Origin: HGM05232 sp036661515
Lineage (GTDB): Bacteria; Bacteroidota; Bacteroidia; Bacteroidales; Muribaculaceae
Direction: 5' to 3'
Length of the DNA stretch: 30,546 nucleotides
NCBI GenBank assembly: GCA_036661515.1
Contig: JAVWYO010000015.1
Location: 1 to 30,546, forward strand
Both the position numbers and the translations under genes were made by a program. This document shows, in pieces, positions 1 through 8,105 of this stretch. The notes under the pieces were generated by a model, which saw only the letters and a list, made by a program, of their open reading frames with translations, was not told the DNA's origin and made no database searches. Position 1 is the first letter of the stretch. Every line of letters starts with the position of its first letter.

Positions 1-940
1 TATCTGCATTAAGCAGGCCAAGACAATCAACTACAAAGAATTTTGAAGGAATAGCAGCATCAAGAAGATTCTTACGTGACTCCCAAGCATTTATTACTGG
101 TTGAGATGCACTCCAAACGCAATTTTGTGTACCAGAACCTCCATCAAAATTATAACGTGGTTCATTACCAAACCAAGCTCCATAAAGTAGGTCTCCAGAA
201 CGCCATTGTGCTATTGCTGCATCTGCGGCTTCAATAATTTGTTGGCAAACAGCTCCTGAATGATCTATATTTGGAATATTACGCAATAATAGACGTGCCT
301 TGATAGCATATACAAGACCTTTCCATTTATTTAAATCTCCTGCATATACACGATCTTGAACTATTGTTATTTTCTGATTACGTGGACTTTCGGTGATTGC
401 CTTATCGTTATACATTTTTAATAAATCCTCTATTTCCTTAAACATCCAAGCATATATTGATGCTTGTGTATCATAGCGTGGAGAATTTGATAGATAGGCT
501 TGTGATCGAGGCATGTCGCCAAAAGCATCAGTTGCTAATTGGGTAGAAAGCAACTTAATTGTACGTCCTATTAGTTCATAATTAGGTGAACTAATCTTTT
601 TTGAGTTTTTTATTAAGTTATTTACATTAACACCTACATCATAGAAGTGGCGACGCCATTGTGGGTGACGGTTCATTGTTAAGAACTCCCACTCACTCTT
701 GTATGAATAAGCACTAATAGAACTTTTACCCGCAGTGGTTAGACATTGTGAAAGATAAATATTATATTCAGCATGGTCATACACCATTTGTTGCGCATAA
801 AATACTACAACAGGCAGACCTGTTTCAGCCGTGATTTCATGAGCTTTATCTGGATTAACGTTGTCATCAAGAATATCGACGCAACTCACCGTCATTAAGC
901 CAAGAAACAAAGAAAGAACGGTTAATTTTATTTTGTTCAT
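1..940 (-). CDS. SusD-like lipoprotein (SusD-like_2 type), partial, 3' end outside window
   Basis: Outer-membrane surface lipoprotein that would bind glycan and cap the partner SusC channel. I translated the minus strand from the ATG at 940; the frame is open to the window edge (313 codons, no stop). The start has a signal peptide ending in a lipobox (TVSC, Cys about residue 20) followed by acidic residues (VDILDD). The segment TQLATDAFGDMPRSQAY followed by PRYDTQASIY is the typical conserved stretch of the SusD-like_2 branch of the SusD/RagB superfamily, as I know it. It starts 10 nt after the stop of the SusC gene, the usual susC-susD order, so both should be co-transcribed. The C-terminal part is missing only because the window ends. 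The glycan target cannot be told from this fragment. Confidence 0.88.
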   Translation of the reverse strand, partial: MNKIKLTVLSLFLGLMTVSCVDILDDNVNPDKAHEITAETGLPVVVFYAQQMVYDHAEYNIYLSQCLTTAGKSSISAYSYKSEWEFLTMNRHPQWRRHFYDVGVNVNNLIKNSKKISSPNYELIGRTIKLLSTQLATDAFGDMPRSQAYLSNSPRYDTQASIYAWMFKEIEDLLKMYNDKAITESPRNQKITIVQDRVYAGDLNKWKGLVYAIKARLLLRNIPNIDHSGAVCQQIIEAADAAIAQWRSGDLLYGAWFGNEPRYNFDGGSGTQNCVWSASQPVINAWESRKNLLDAAIPSKFFVVDCLGLLNAD

Positions 941-950
941 AATCGATTTT

Positions 951-3791
951 TTAGAAAGTTGCATTTATTGAAAAGTTAAAACTTCTTGTTTGTGGAACGC
1001 CATAATTGTCAATACCACCTGCTCCAGTACCGCCTGCTGTTCCTGCAGAAATCTGAGGATCTGACCCCGAATATTTTGTTAACAAAAATAAGTTACGACC
1101 TGTTACTGTCGCTTTAAGCCCTTTTACTGGACAACCTTTTGCAAGCATTTTGCTGAAATCATAAGCAACTGTTACATAGCTTAGACGTATATATGAGCCA
1201 TCTTCAATAAAGTTACTTGCTACTTCTGTGTAATATCTACCTATTGTGTTTTGGTCAAGAATTATTGGAGTTGTGTTTGGCTTATATGTTCCATCAGGTT
1301 GTGCTACAACACCTTTAAATATCATTTCACGGTTGCGATATTTTGAGTATAGGTGATGTTGACCATTTCCTAATAATCCACGTCCTGTAAGATTTACTAC
1401 ATCGCCNNNNNNNNNNNNNNNNNNNNNNNNNNNNNNNNNNNNNNNNNNNNNNNNNNNNNNNNNNNNNNNNNNNNNNNNNNNNNNNNNNNNNNNNNNNNNN
1501 NNNNNNGCTGTCCAAGAAAAATCTTTAGACTGCATGATGTCTTGATTTAAAGAAATCTCCATACCTGAGTTCTCTACCTTTCCCTCATTACGAGTTTGAA
1601 GAATTGTACCCGATGCTGGTGATACACGAACACTCACAATTTGATTATCAACAGTAGTTGAATAATATGCAAGGTCAAGTCGTGTCTTTGAATTAAAGAA
1701 ACGTAAATCGGCTCCTATTTCCCATGAGCTTGTCATTTCGGGCTCAAGAGTGATAGCACGAGAAGTCGTTGGGTCGATACCCCAACCACCATCAGGGAAT
1801 GTAGGCCATTGTTTATATGTATCTGTAAATAGATATGCTGGTGCATCTTTACCTACTTTTGCCCAGTTTCCACGTAACTTACCATAAGAGAACCAGTTGT
1901 TTTGCAAATGGAATAATTCAGAGAATATAAGACCACCAGTCACTGAAGGATAGAAATATGTAGTTTGTTTAGCTTGAATAAGTGTTGAAGAACCATCATA
2001 ACGACCTGTTACTGATAATTGAGCCATACCCTTATAGTCAAATCTTAATTCACCAAAGTAGCCATATTTGTTGTACTTTCTGTGATATAAATACATGTTA
2101 TCATTCTTAAACGTATCAGGATCGATATTGGTAAAACTATAAAAGTCGCCTTCAAGTTGGAACCCTTGTCCTGCCATTTGAGCTTCATAAGAGCGATTTT
2201 GCTTATATTCACCACCCACCAATATATTAAAGTTGAAATCATCAGCAAGTGTATATTGATATGTTGCAAGTGCTTGAGCTGTTAGCTGTTCGCTTCGTGA
2301 TGGTTGAAAATTAAAATTACCATAACGACTTTCGTTCTTCGTTACTTCATCGCTCGTTGGGTCATCAAAATCTGATGCCTTAAAGCGTTGAACTGTTGCG
2401 CCTTCGTATGATGAAAAGCCTTTATCATAACCTACTTTTCCAGTAAAAGTAAGATTCTTTATTGGTTCATAAGATACCGAACCATTAATCATAATACGAG
2501 TGCTTTCGCTCAATGATTTATCTTTGTAACGTCCATAGTATGGTGATGATGTAGCATTTACTTTTTCTCCATCGGTCAATGCGTCCCAATTATCATAGCG
2601 GTTACTCCAATTAGGTAGCCCATCTACTGTTTGATAATCGGCCATGTTCTTATTGATTGCCCAGCCATAAACTGTTGACATATCACTTGAACCAAAGCCA
2701 CGTGCCTGAGTATCAACAATATTTGCCGACAATAAAACCTTAACTTGTTTTGATGGTGTAAACGAACCCTTTACAAAAACATTCAATTGATTTTTGTAAT
2801 CATTAGGAACAACACCTTTATTATTCATATATCCAGCTGAAGCGTATGCTTGGAATTTCTCATTACCACCTGAAAGTGATACATCATACTTCTGCATAAA
2901 GCCTGTGCCTAAAAATTCACCAACGTTATCGTAGATTTTATCATCTTTAGTTAGATATGGTCCCCAGCCTCCTGTGGCATTTTCTTTATAAAACCCCTTA
3001 GAACCTCCAGCAAACGTGTTTTGTATTTTAGGGACTCTCACTGAATTTGAAATTTCCCAACCACCGCTTGCGGTTACTTGTACTTTCCCATCTTTACCAC
3101 CTTTGGTCGTAATCATAATTACACCATTGGCAGCCTCTTGTCCATAAAGTGCTGATGCAGCTGCACCTTTCAATACGGTCATATTTTCGATATCATTAGG
3201 ATTGATATCTGAAAGTGAGGAACCCTTTCCACGTATAGCAATTCCATCGACAATCATCAATGGTTCATTACTTTGTGAAGAGTTAACTGAAGAGATTGCA
3301 CGAATTATCACCTGTGAAGATGAGTTTGGTGAACCGCCATTCATTGAAACTTGAAGTCCTGCTACTTTACCTTGTAAACTATTTACAAAGTTAGAAGAAC
3401 TACCTGCTGATACTTGATCAGAATCCAATGATTGAACTGCGAAGTTTAGTTTCTTTTTCTCTTGAGTTTGCCCCATTGCGGTAACTACAACCTCATCTAA
3501 TACCGTAGAATTTCCTTTCATCACTACGTTTAGAGTAGTTTTTGTTCCTACATTTACCGACAGTGGATTCATACCCACATAACTGAAGCTTAAGACATCA
3601 TTATCTTTAACCTCAATTGAATAATTCCCATCGAAGTCAGTAGCTGAACCGCGATTAGTCCCCTGCACCATGACCGTAGCACCTATAATAGGCTGCTTGT
3701 CTTCGGCAGAAGTAACTACTCCACTAATAGTACGAGCAAAGCCCACTACCGAAAATAGGGAAAATAACAGAAGCAATAGCTGTTTTCTCAT
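951..3791 (-). CDS. SusC/RagA-family TonB-dependent outer-membrane transporter, interrupted by an assembly gap
   Basis: Outer-membrane beta-barrel that imports oligosaccharides with energy from TonB/ExbBD. Visible in order: signal peptide (1-19), carboxypeptidase-regulatory-like domain (about 21-98), a TonB-box-like DEVVVTAMG (99-107), the plug with PLMIVDGIAI and the NGVIMITTKGG signature, then the barrel ending in SFNFSINATF. There is no N-terminal STN domain, so it is probably not a sigma/anti-sigma-type transducer. The apparent 946 residues include about 34 unknown ones from 100 N. The frame on both sides agrees, but the gap length is nominal. The stop is 10 nt before the SusD-like gene. 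A possible promoter lies far upstream (about 4054), which would give a long leader. Family assignment is certain; the substrate is unknown, although the GH13 amylase gene next door makes an alpha-glucan possible. Confidence 0.93.
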   Translation of the reverse strand: MRKQLLLLLFSLFSVVGFARTISGVVTSAEDKQPIIGATVMVQGTNRGSATDFDGNYSIEVKDNDVLSFSYVGMNPLSVNVGTKTTLNVVMKGNSTVLDEVVVTAMGQTQEKKKLNFAVQSLDSDQVSAGSSSNFVNSLQGKVAGLQVSMNGGSPNSSSQVIIRAISSVNSSQSNEPLMIVDGIAIRGKGSSLSDINPNDIENMTVLKGAAASALYGQEAANGVIMITTKGGKDGKVQVTASGGWEISNSVRVPKIQNTFAGGSKGFYKENATGGWGPYLTKDDKIYDNVGEFLGTGFMQKYDVSLSGGNEKFQAYASAGYMNNKGVVPNDYKNQLNVFVKGSFTPSKQVKVLLSANIVDTQARGFGSSDMSTVYGWAINKNMADYQTVDGLPNWSNRYDNWDALTDGEKVNATSSPYYGRYKDKSLSESTRIMINGSVSYEPIKNLTFTGKVGYDKGFSSYEGATVQRFKASDFDDPTSDEVTKNESRYGNFNFQPSRSEQLTAQALATYQYTLADDFNFNILVGGEYKQNRSYEAQMAGQGFQLEGDFYSFTNIDPDTFKNDNMYLYHRKYNKYGYFGELRFDYKGMAQLSVTGRYDGSSTLIQAKQTTYFYPSVTGGLIFSELFHLQNNWFSYGKLRGNWAKVGKDAPAYLFTDTYKQWPTFPDGGWGIDPTTSRAITLEPEMTSSWEIGADLRFFNSKTRLDLAYYSTTVDNQIVSVRVSPASGTILQTRNEGKVENSGMEISLNQDIMQSKDFSWTXXXXXXXXXXXXXXXXXXXXXXXXXXXXXXXXXXGDVVNLTGRGLLGNGQHHLYSKYRNREMIFKGVVAQPDGTYKPNTTPIILDQNTIGRYYTEVASNFIEDGSYIRLSYVTVAYDFSKMLAKGCPVKGLKATVTGRNLFLLTKYSGSDPQISAGTAGGTGAGGIDNYGVPQTRSFNFSINATF
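1407..1506. other. assembly gap (100 N) inside the susC gene
   Basis: Exactly 100 unresolved bases, a conventional placeholder length in scaffolds. It falls in the C-terminal third of the SusC barrel, between FSWT and GDVVNLTG. The other SusC in this window has about 122 residues between the matching landmarks, against about 34 here, so the real missing DNA is probably around 260 bp longer than shown. All coordinates to the right of the gap are therefore nominal with respect to the true chromosome. Confidence 0.97.
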
Positions 3792-4235
3792 AATTACTTT
3801 AATTTGTTTATATTCAAGGTTGTTTTCACCATAAAATTTTAATTCTGTTCTACCGATAATTATTATATTTAAGAAGAACTTTAGTTGTTGTTATAATAAA
3901 TGTTTAGCTTATCACATAGCGTATTAATTAGCAAAACCCACCCATTATATTTGTTATCTGAGTGGCAAGATTACGCATTAAATACTTATTTTTAAGCATA
4001 TTAACCTACGCTCCTAAATACTCCTACATCGGCTTATGCACACTTGTTCTGTACAAATCTAATACATTCTTTTTAAATAAGGGATATATATTACATAGTA
4101 TTTTAGTTCGTTTTAGTATATTTTATATTTAGCTACATATTTTTATTTTAATTAGCACATTTACACTTTTTATCTTAATGTGTTAATCACATAATGCAAA
4201 ATATACCTTTTGCCACATCATTCATGCTATATACA
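3792..4235. other. AT-rich noncoding leader/intergenic region upstream of susC
   Basis: About 440 bp with no credible gene on either strand. It lies between the start of susC (minus) and the hairpin behind the amylase gene. It contains one possible minus-strand Bacteroidetes -7 element (4054-4061). Between that and the start codon a weak stem-loop can be drawn around 3976-3995 (seven base pairs with one mismatch). I see no tRNA, no riboswitch I can name and no repeat array. It most likely holds the susC promoter and a long 5' untranslated leader. Confidence 0.6.
4054..4061 (-). promoter_or_regulatory. possible -7 promoter element for susC/susD-like operon
   Basis: Read on the minus strand this is TAGATTTG, matching the Bacteroidetes -7 consensus TAnnTTTG. 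No good TTTG -33 element is seen about 19-21 bp upstream, so the call is weak. If real, transcription would begin near 4047 and leave a leader of roughly 255 nt before the susC start at 3791. Confidence 0.35.
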
Positions 4236-4268
4236 ACAAGAGCGACACATAAATTGCATCGCTCTTGT
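4236..4268 (-). terminator. hairpin behind the amylase gene
   Basis: Perfect 10-bp inverted repeat: ACAAGAGCGA at 4236-4245 and TCGCTCTTGT at 4259-4268, with a 13-nt loop. It lies 22 nt beyond the stop of the GH13 gene on the minus strand. The run after it (TTGTATATAG) is only modestly T-rich, so it may act as a terminator or as a 3'-end stabilising hairpin. It separates the amylase transcript from susC. Confidence 0.7.
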
Positions 4269-4290
4269 AGATATTTGAGGGAGGTGATTA

Positions 4291-7062
4291 TTACCTCTTT
4301 ATTAGTTTATGCGTAGTGGCTGCCGTGGCGGTTACTACTTTTACTATATAATTTCCTGTGGCAAGATTTGATACATCAATGCTATTTGTGCCCTCTACTG
4401 AGACCACTAATGCTCCAGTCATTGAATAGACATTCACGCTCTCCACATTATCAGAATTTACTGTGAATGTATCAGTTGTGGGATTAGGATAGATTGAAAC
4501 TTTTTCACCTACGCCATCGGTTATTACATCTTCAACACCACTTGCATCTTTCATATTGCTAATCACAACATATCCATTTGCTGGCACTGTTATAGTACCT
4601 ACCGACGAATTAAATGAAGGATTAGTATTATAGGTCTTACTATTTATATAATATGTACCACCAACATTAGTAAATGAGTAATTAAATGTCCTATCTGCGG
4701 TAAATGGATTATAGGCAACTATTAATTGTTTACCTGTCGTGTTATTACGAGTTGTAATAAAACGTCCATTATCCCAATCACTTGCACCCCAATAAAATTC
4801 AGCAGCTTGCGAGAATAAATCGGGATTACTCTTCCTTATATTTAGTAATTCAGCATAGGAATTATGAAGTCCTTTTTTAAATTCATTATCAAGATATTCC
4901 CAATGAGTGGGTTTATTACTCGTACGGCCACCTTCATCAATCGAAACATCATAGCCAAATTCGCCAAATTGCCATATCATCTTAGGACCAGGCACAAGCA
5001 CTGTCATCGCAGCATTTGCTCCAAGACGGCGCATGCTCATTTCTACGTTACCTTTAATTCCTACATTACCAAATTCTTTTTGCTTAAATGCGGCACGCTC
5101 TTTATCATGACTCTCCATATAGCCAACTGTGCTACCAAATGGACGGCCTTCATCACCAGGACACATTCCAAGGAATGAACGTTTGTTTCCCATTGCTGTT
5201 TCACAATAGTTATCATTCATCTCCCTCCAACACATCGCTCCATTATTGCCATAGTTGTTTTCTTCACTTCGGTCAACAAATGCTTCTAATATAGGATAAG
5301 CATTAGGATTTACTGAGCGCATCGCTGCAATATATTTATTGATTATGTCAACACGCGATTGGTTATATTTATTACCATCTTTAGCACTACCATAGCTATT
5401 AGATGCGCCAAGTCCTTTAACAAGGTCAAAACGATAGCCATCAACTTTATATTCCTTTAGCCAATACTTAAGTACATCACAAAAATGATTTTGTACTTCT
5501 ACATTTTCTTGTTTCCAGTCATTACCTACACTAAAATCGTGTGGAGCAACTGCATTCTGGAATGGACTATCAACCGCTGGGCAATTATTTGCTGCATCCC
5601 AATACATCTTACACCAAGGGTGCTGTCCCCATGATTGATTAAACACAACATCAAGTATCACTGCAATGCCACGTTTATGACATTCGTCAACAAAGCGTTT
5701 GTAATCATTTTTTGTTCCATAAGCCTTATCGGGAGCAAAATAGAAGTTAGGATTATAGCCCCAAGATTCATTTCCATCAAATTCTTGAATTGGCATCAAC
5801 TCTATTGCATTGATTCCAAGACCTTGAAGATAGTCGAGCTTGTCAATAGCAGCATTCACACTGCGAGTATCAGTAAAATCGCGGAACAGCAGTTCATATA
5901 TCATCAATTGGTCTTTTGAGGGAGCCTTGAAATCAGCAACTTGCCAATCATATTTTGTCTCATTACCTTGAAATACTGATATGATAAAGTTTCCAAGATT
6001 CACTGGGAATGGCTTAAGATTAGGATAAATAACAGAATTTTTATTTATATATTTATCACTCCAAGGGTCAAGAATAAGTTTTGAATAAGGGTCTGCAATA
6101 TTAAGATTGTCATCAACCAAAAAATAGTAGCCATATTCCTTATTCATATCAAGTCCAGGAACTGTTACCCAGAAATATTTGTCACCTTGATAATTCATAA
6201 GATTAGCATTCATGGGCTTATAGTTATTCCATTCACCCATAAGCATTACATTCGTTTTATTAGGAGCATATAGACAAAATGTTACTGTCCCATCGGGATT
6301 AACTGTAGTACCATTTAATAACGTGCCAGAGAATGCTACGGATTGCGACTCACCACGATGACACAATGAAACACTCTTAGTCACTGTCTCAGCACCATTC
6401 TTTGCAACTGCAATCACATCATAGTCACCCTTTGGAAACGTATAAGAGGAAACAAGAGAAGTTGCATTATCAACTTGCGCAATAGGGGCGCTTTCGGTTG
6501 AATTGATATACATCTTTAGATTACAAGCAACAGTAGATGATGCCGTAAATCTAACTGTACTATTATTGTCAGTTATTATACTTCCTCCTGCATCACTCGT
6601 TAGATTGAGCGCAAGCCCATCGGCATGAACTTCAATAAATATATCTCCACCATCGGCGGCTTTACCCTCTTTTGTCCCATCAGCATTGCGAAATACAAAA
6701 GCTAACTTTGTAACGACTTCAGTAGGGTCAGTTATTCCATAATAAGCGCGAATATCACCAATCGTTAGCTTCCACTTATTAGTACCAGCCAATTTTAATT
6801 TATATTTGGTATCATTATCAAGCCACGTTGGAGCATACTTCCAATCGGCATCGCTTGTACTTTTATTGGTAATTACACCCGTGTGAGCATATATTCCAGC
6901 CACTCCAGCTAAGCCAGCGTTACCCTCCTTAGCATAGAATGTTACTACGACATTAGGACTTCCTTCTTGTAAAATTGCGGGAACTGTTGTCACTACTTCT
7001 GCATAAAGTGCCGAAGTACACAACATACATACCAGCAACAAAAATGATTGTAATTTTCTCAT
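4291..7062 (-). CDS. secreted GH13 alpha-amylase-family glycoside hydrolase with T9SS type A sorting domain
   Basis: Predicted extracellular or surface alpha-glucan-acting enzyme. Order seen: signal peptide (1-21), N-terminal beta-rich domains of unclear identity (about 22-240, possibly carbohydrate-binding), a CBM48/early-set-like domain (about 243-340, FCLYAPNKTNVMLMGEWNNY), the GH13 barrel (about 385-800), and a T9SS type A tail (about 855-923, starting VSIYPNPTTD). GH13 motifs: region I DVVFNQ (471-476), region II GYRFD with nucleophile D546, region III ILEAF with acid/base E593, region IV MESHD with D653. Region I ends in Gln where most GH13 enzymes have His. It has its own strong promoter (7171-7201) and a downstream hairpin, so it is probably monocistronic. 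A neighbouring SusC/SusD pair on the same strand would fit starch or glycogen use. The exact specificity (hydrolase, branching or debranching) is not resolved. Confidence 0.92.
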   Translation of the reverse strand: MRKLQSFLLLVCMLCTSALYAEVVTTVPAILQEGSPNVVVTFYAKEGNAGLAGVAGIYAHTGVITNKSTSDADWKYAPTWLDNDTKYKLKLAGTNKWKLTIGDIRAYYGITDPTEVVTKLAFVFRNADGTKEGKAADGGDIFIEVHADGLALNLTSDAGGSIITDNNSTVRFTASSTVACNLKMYINSTESAPIAQVDNATSLVSSYTFPKGDYDVIAVAKNGAETVTKSVSLCHRGESQSVAFSGTLLNGTTVNPDGTVTFCLYAPNKTNVMLMGEWNNYKPMNANLMNYQGDKYFWVTVPGLDMNKEYGYYFLVDDNLNIADPYSKLILDPWSDKYINKNSVIYPNLKPFPVNLGNFIISVFQGNETKYDWQVADFKAPSKDQLMIYELLFRDFTDTRSVNAAIDKLDYLQGLGINAIELMPIQEFDGNESWGYNPNFYFAPDKAYGTKNDYKRFVDECHKRGIAVILDVVFNQSWGQHPWCKMYWDAANNCPAVDSPFQNAVAPHDFSVGNDWKQENVEVQNHFCDVLKYWLKEYKVDGYRFDLVKGLGASNSYGSAKDGNKYNQSRVDIINKYIAAMRSVNPNAYPILEAFVDRSEENNYGNNGAMCWREMNDNYCETAMGNKRSFLGMCPGDEGRPFGSTVGYMESHDKERAAFKQKEFGNVGIKGNVEMSMRRLGANAAMTVLVPGPKMIWQFGEFGYDVSIDEGGRTSNKPTHWEYLDNEFKKGLHNSYAELLNIRKSNPDLFSQAAEFYWGASDWDNGRFITTRNNTTGKQLIVAYNPFTADRTFNYSFTNVGGTYYINSKTYNTNPSFNSSVGTITVPANGYVVISNMKDASGVEDVITDGVGEKVSIYPNPTTDTFTVNSDNVESVNVYSMTGALVVSVEGTNSIDVSNLATGNYIVKVVTATAATTHKLIKR

Positions 7063-7107
7063 TTCAAATTGTTTTGGTGATTATAGGTTTTATTAATTTA
7101 TAGGTTC

Positions 7108-7172
7108 AAAAATGCTTCATGATATCCTTGTCTATTCTAAAACAAAAGAATAGACAATTTTTTCATGAAGCA
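7108..7172 (-). terminator. nested hairpin plus T tract in the amylase leader / sigma-operon 3' end
   Basis: Two nested perfect inverted repeats: outer TGCTTCATGA (7113-7122) with TCATGAAGCA (7163-7172), inner TTGTCTATTCT (7128-7138) with AGAATAGACAA (7147-7157), joined by a symmetric 5x5 internal loop and closed by an 8-nt loop. On the minus strand the hairpin is followed at once by TTTTT (7112-7108), the layout of an intrinsic terminator. It lies between the DUF5056-like gene and the amylase gene, and its outer arm overlaps the amylase -7 element. Terminator, attenuator and operator roles are all possible. Confidence 0.65.
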
Positions 7173-7201
7173 AATATAAGCACTTAACTGTTTGCCACAA
7201 A
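7171..7201 (-). promoter_or_regulatory. Bacteroidetes-type promoter of the amylase gene
   Basis: On the minus strand: TTTG (7201-7198), a 19-bp spacer, then TATATTTG (7178-7171), an exact match to the -33/-7 consensus TTTG-N19-21-TAnnTTTG. The predicted start of transcription is near 7164, giving a leader of about 100 nt before the ATG at 7062. It is the best promoter match I found in the window. Confidence 0.75.
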
Positions 7202-7245
7202 ATATTTTCGCATAAAACTACTGCAAGAAAATTAAAAACAGTTTA

Positions 7246-7554
7246 TCAATCATATAATACGACTCTTCGTATCATCTGCCACACCAACACAACCGACACT
7301 GCAAGCAAGCTGAAATATTTAAGAATCTCACCAACTGTTATTGCACTAACATTAAGACCTCTTACAAATTGTGCCCAATAACACACACAGATAATGCCAC
7401 ATATAGCATAAGCCACATATTCTATCCACGCATAGTTACGCTTTTTATCAGGCAATCGATTCATCACCTTGCGCGTAAACCATTCATCTTTGCCTGCCTG
7501 AGGAAGCTCCTTTTTCAGATATTCCTTCAAATAAGTATCATTATTATCTTCCAT
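7246..7554 (-). CDS. small two-TM membrane protein, DUF5056-like, probable anti-sigma factor
   Basis: 102 residues. A charged N-terminal cytoplasmic part contains FTRKVMNRLPDKK (about 26-38), which resembles the N-terminus of DUF5056 proteins commonly found just after ECF sigma genes in Bacteroidales; this recognition is from memory. Two hydrophobic segments follow (about 42-62 and 74-95). The gene starts 11 nt after the stop of the sigma factor gene, so it is co-transcribed. Position and layout suggest a membrane anti-sigma factor that holds the sigma factor at the inner membrane, but no recognised zinc-binding anti-sigma motif is visible. Function is inferred from context. Confidence 0.72.
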   Translation of the reverse strand: MEDNNDTYLKEYLKKELPQAGKDEWFTRKVMNRLPDKKRNYAWIEYVAYAICGIICVCYWAQFVRGLNVSAITVGEILKYFSLLAVSVVLVWQMIRRVVLYD

Positions 7555-7565
7555 ATATTATTATA

Positions 7566-8102
7566 TCAACTTACGGGTTTTAATACTTTCGCCATTTTAT
7601 TTTTTGCTCTCGACAAGTGCGATTTTATGGTCCCTTCGGGAAGACCTGTTATCTCACCTATCTTTTTCAGTGGCTGGTCATCAATAAAGAAAAGAGTCAC
7701 TACCGTTCGCTCTATTTTACTCAACACACGCATGCTCATCCACACATCGATTTGAGAATCTTTACTTTCCACTTCATTAGAAAGTGCATCGGGAGGCATA
7801 AAGTCATCTTCCATTATCGTCTCGCGCCTTCGTCTTAGCCATGTGTAATATTCATTATAAGCAATCCGATAAAGCCACGTTTTAAATTTTGAAATACCTT
7901 TAAAACTACGGATATTAAGATATGCCTTAATAAATGTTTCTTGCGCTAAGTCATTGCTAAGCTCATAATCTCCAAGAGTGAGATTTAGAAAAAAACGTCG
8001 TATTCCCGATTGATACTCCTCGACCAATACCCCAAATGCGTTTCTATCATCAAACAGAACGCATTGAGATATTAGTTTCAGCTCTTCAATCTTACTCAGC
8101 AT
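7566..8102 (-). CDS. ECF (RpoE-like) RNA polymerase sigma factor
   Basis: 178 residues, normal ECF length. Region 2 spans about 22-92 (DLAQETFIKAYLNIRSF and FKTWLYRIAYNEYYTWLRRR, the -10-binding helices). Region 4 is about 125-175, with the helix-turn-helix PLKKIGEITGLPEGTIKSHL, the usual Sigma70_r4_2 signature. It belongs to the general RpoE-like ECF type rather than the FecI-like type tied to SusC genes. It begins 3 nt after the stop of the DUF6249-like gene and is followed by a small membrane protein, so the three form one operon, probably a cell-envelope or stress response unit. Nothing in the window shows its regulon. Confidence 0.92.
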   Translation of the reverse strand: MLSKIEELKLISQCVLFDDRNAFGVLVEEYQSGIRRFFLNLTLGDYELSNDLAQETFIKAYLNIRSFKGISKFKTWLYRIAYNEYYTWLRRRRETIMEDDFMPPDALSNEVESKDSQIDVWMSMRVLSKIERTVVTLFFIDDQPLKKIGEITGLPEGTIKSHLSRAKNKMAKVLKPVS

Positions 8103-8105
8103 AAT

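Noticed and set aside
1327..1515. Small minus-strand frame across the assembly gap
   Set aside because: It exists only because N codons are read as open; it is out of frame with susC and shows no recognisable protein features.
1..7062. Calling the left part a complete starch (sus) operon
   Set aside because: The SusC/SusD pair and the amylase are separated by a hairpin and about 500 bp and have separate promoters; no SusR-type regulator or GH97 is in the window, so only a possible link is stated.
7369..7755. 128-codon plus-strand frame
   Set aside because: It is antisense to the DUF5056-like and sigma genes, whose protein motifs are clear; its translation shows no recognisable domain.
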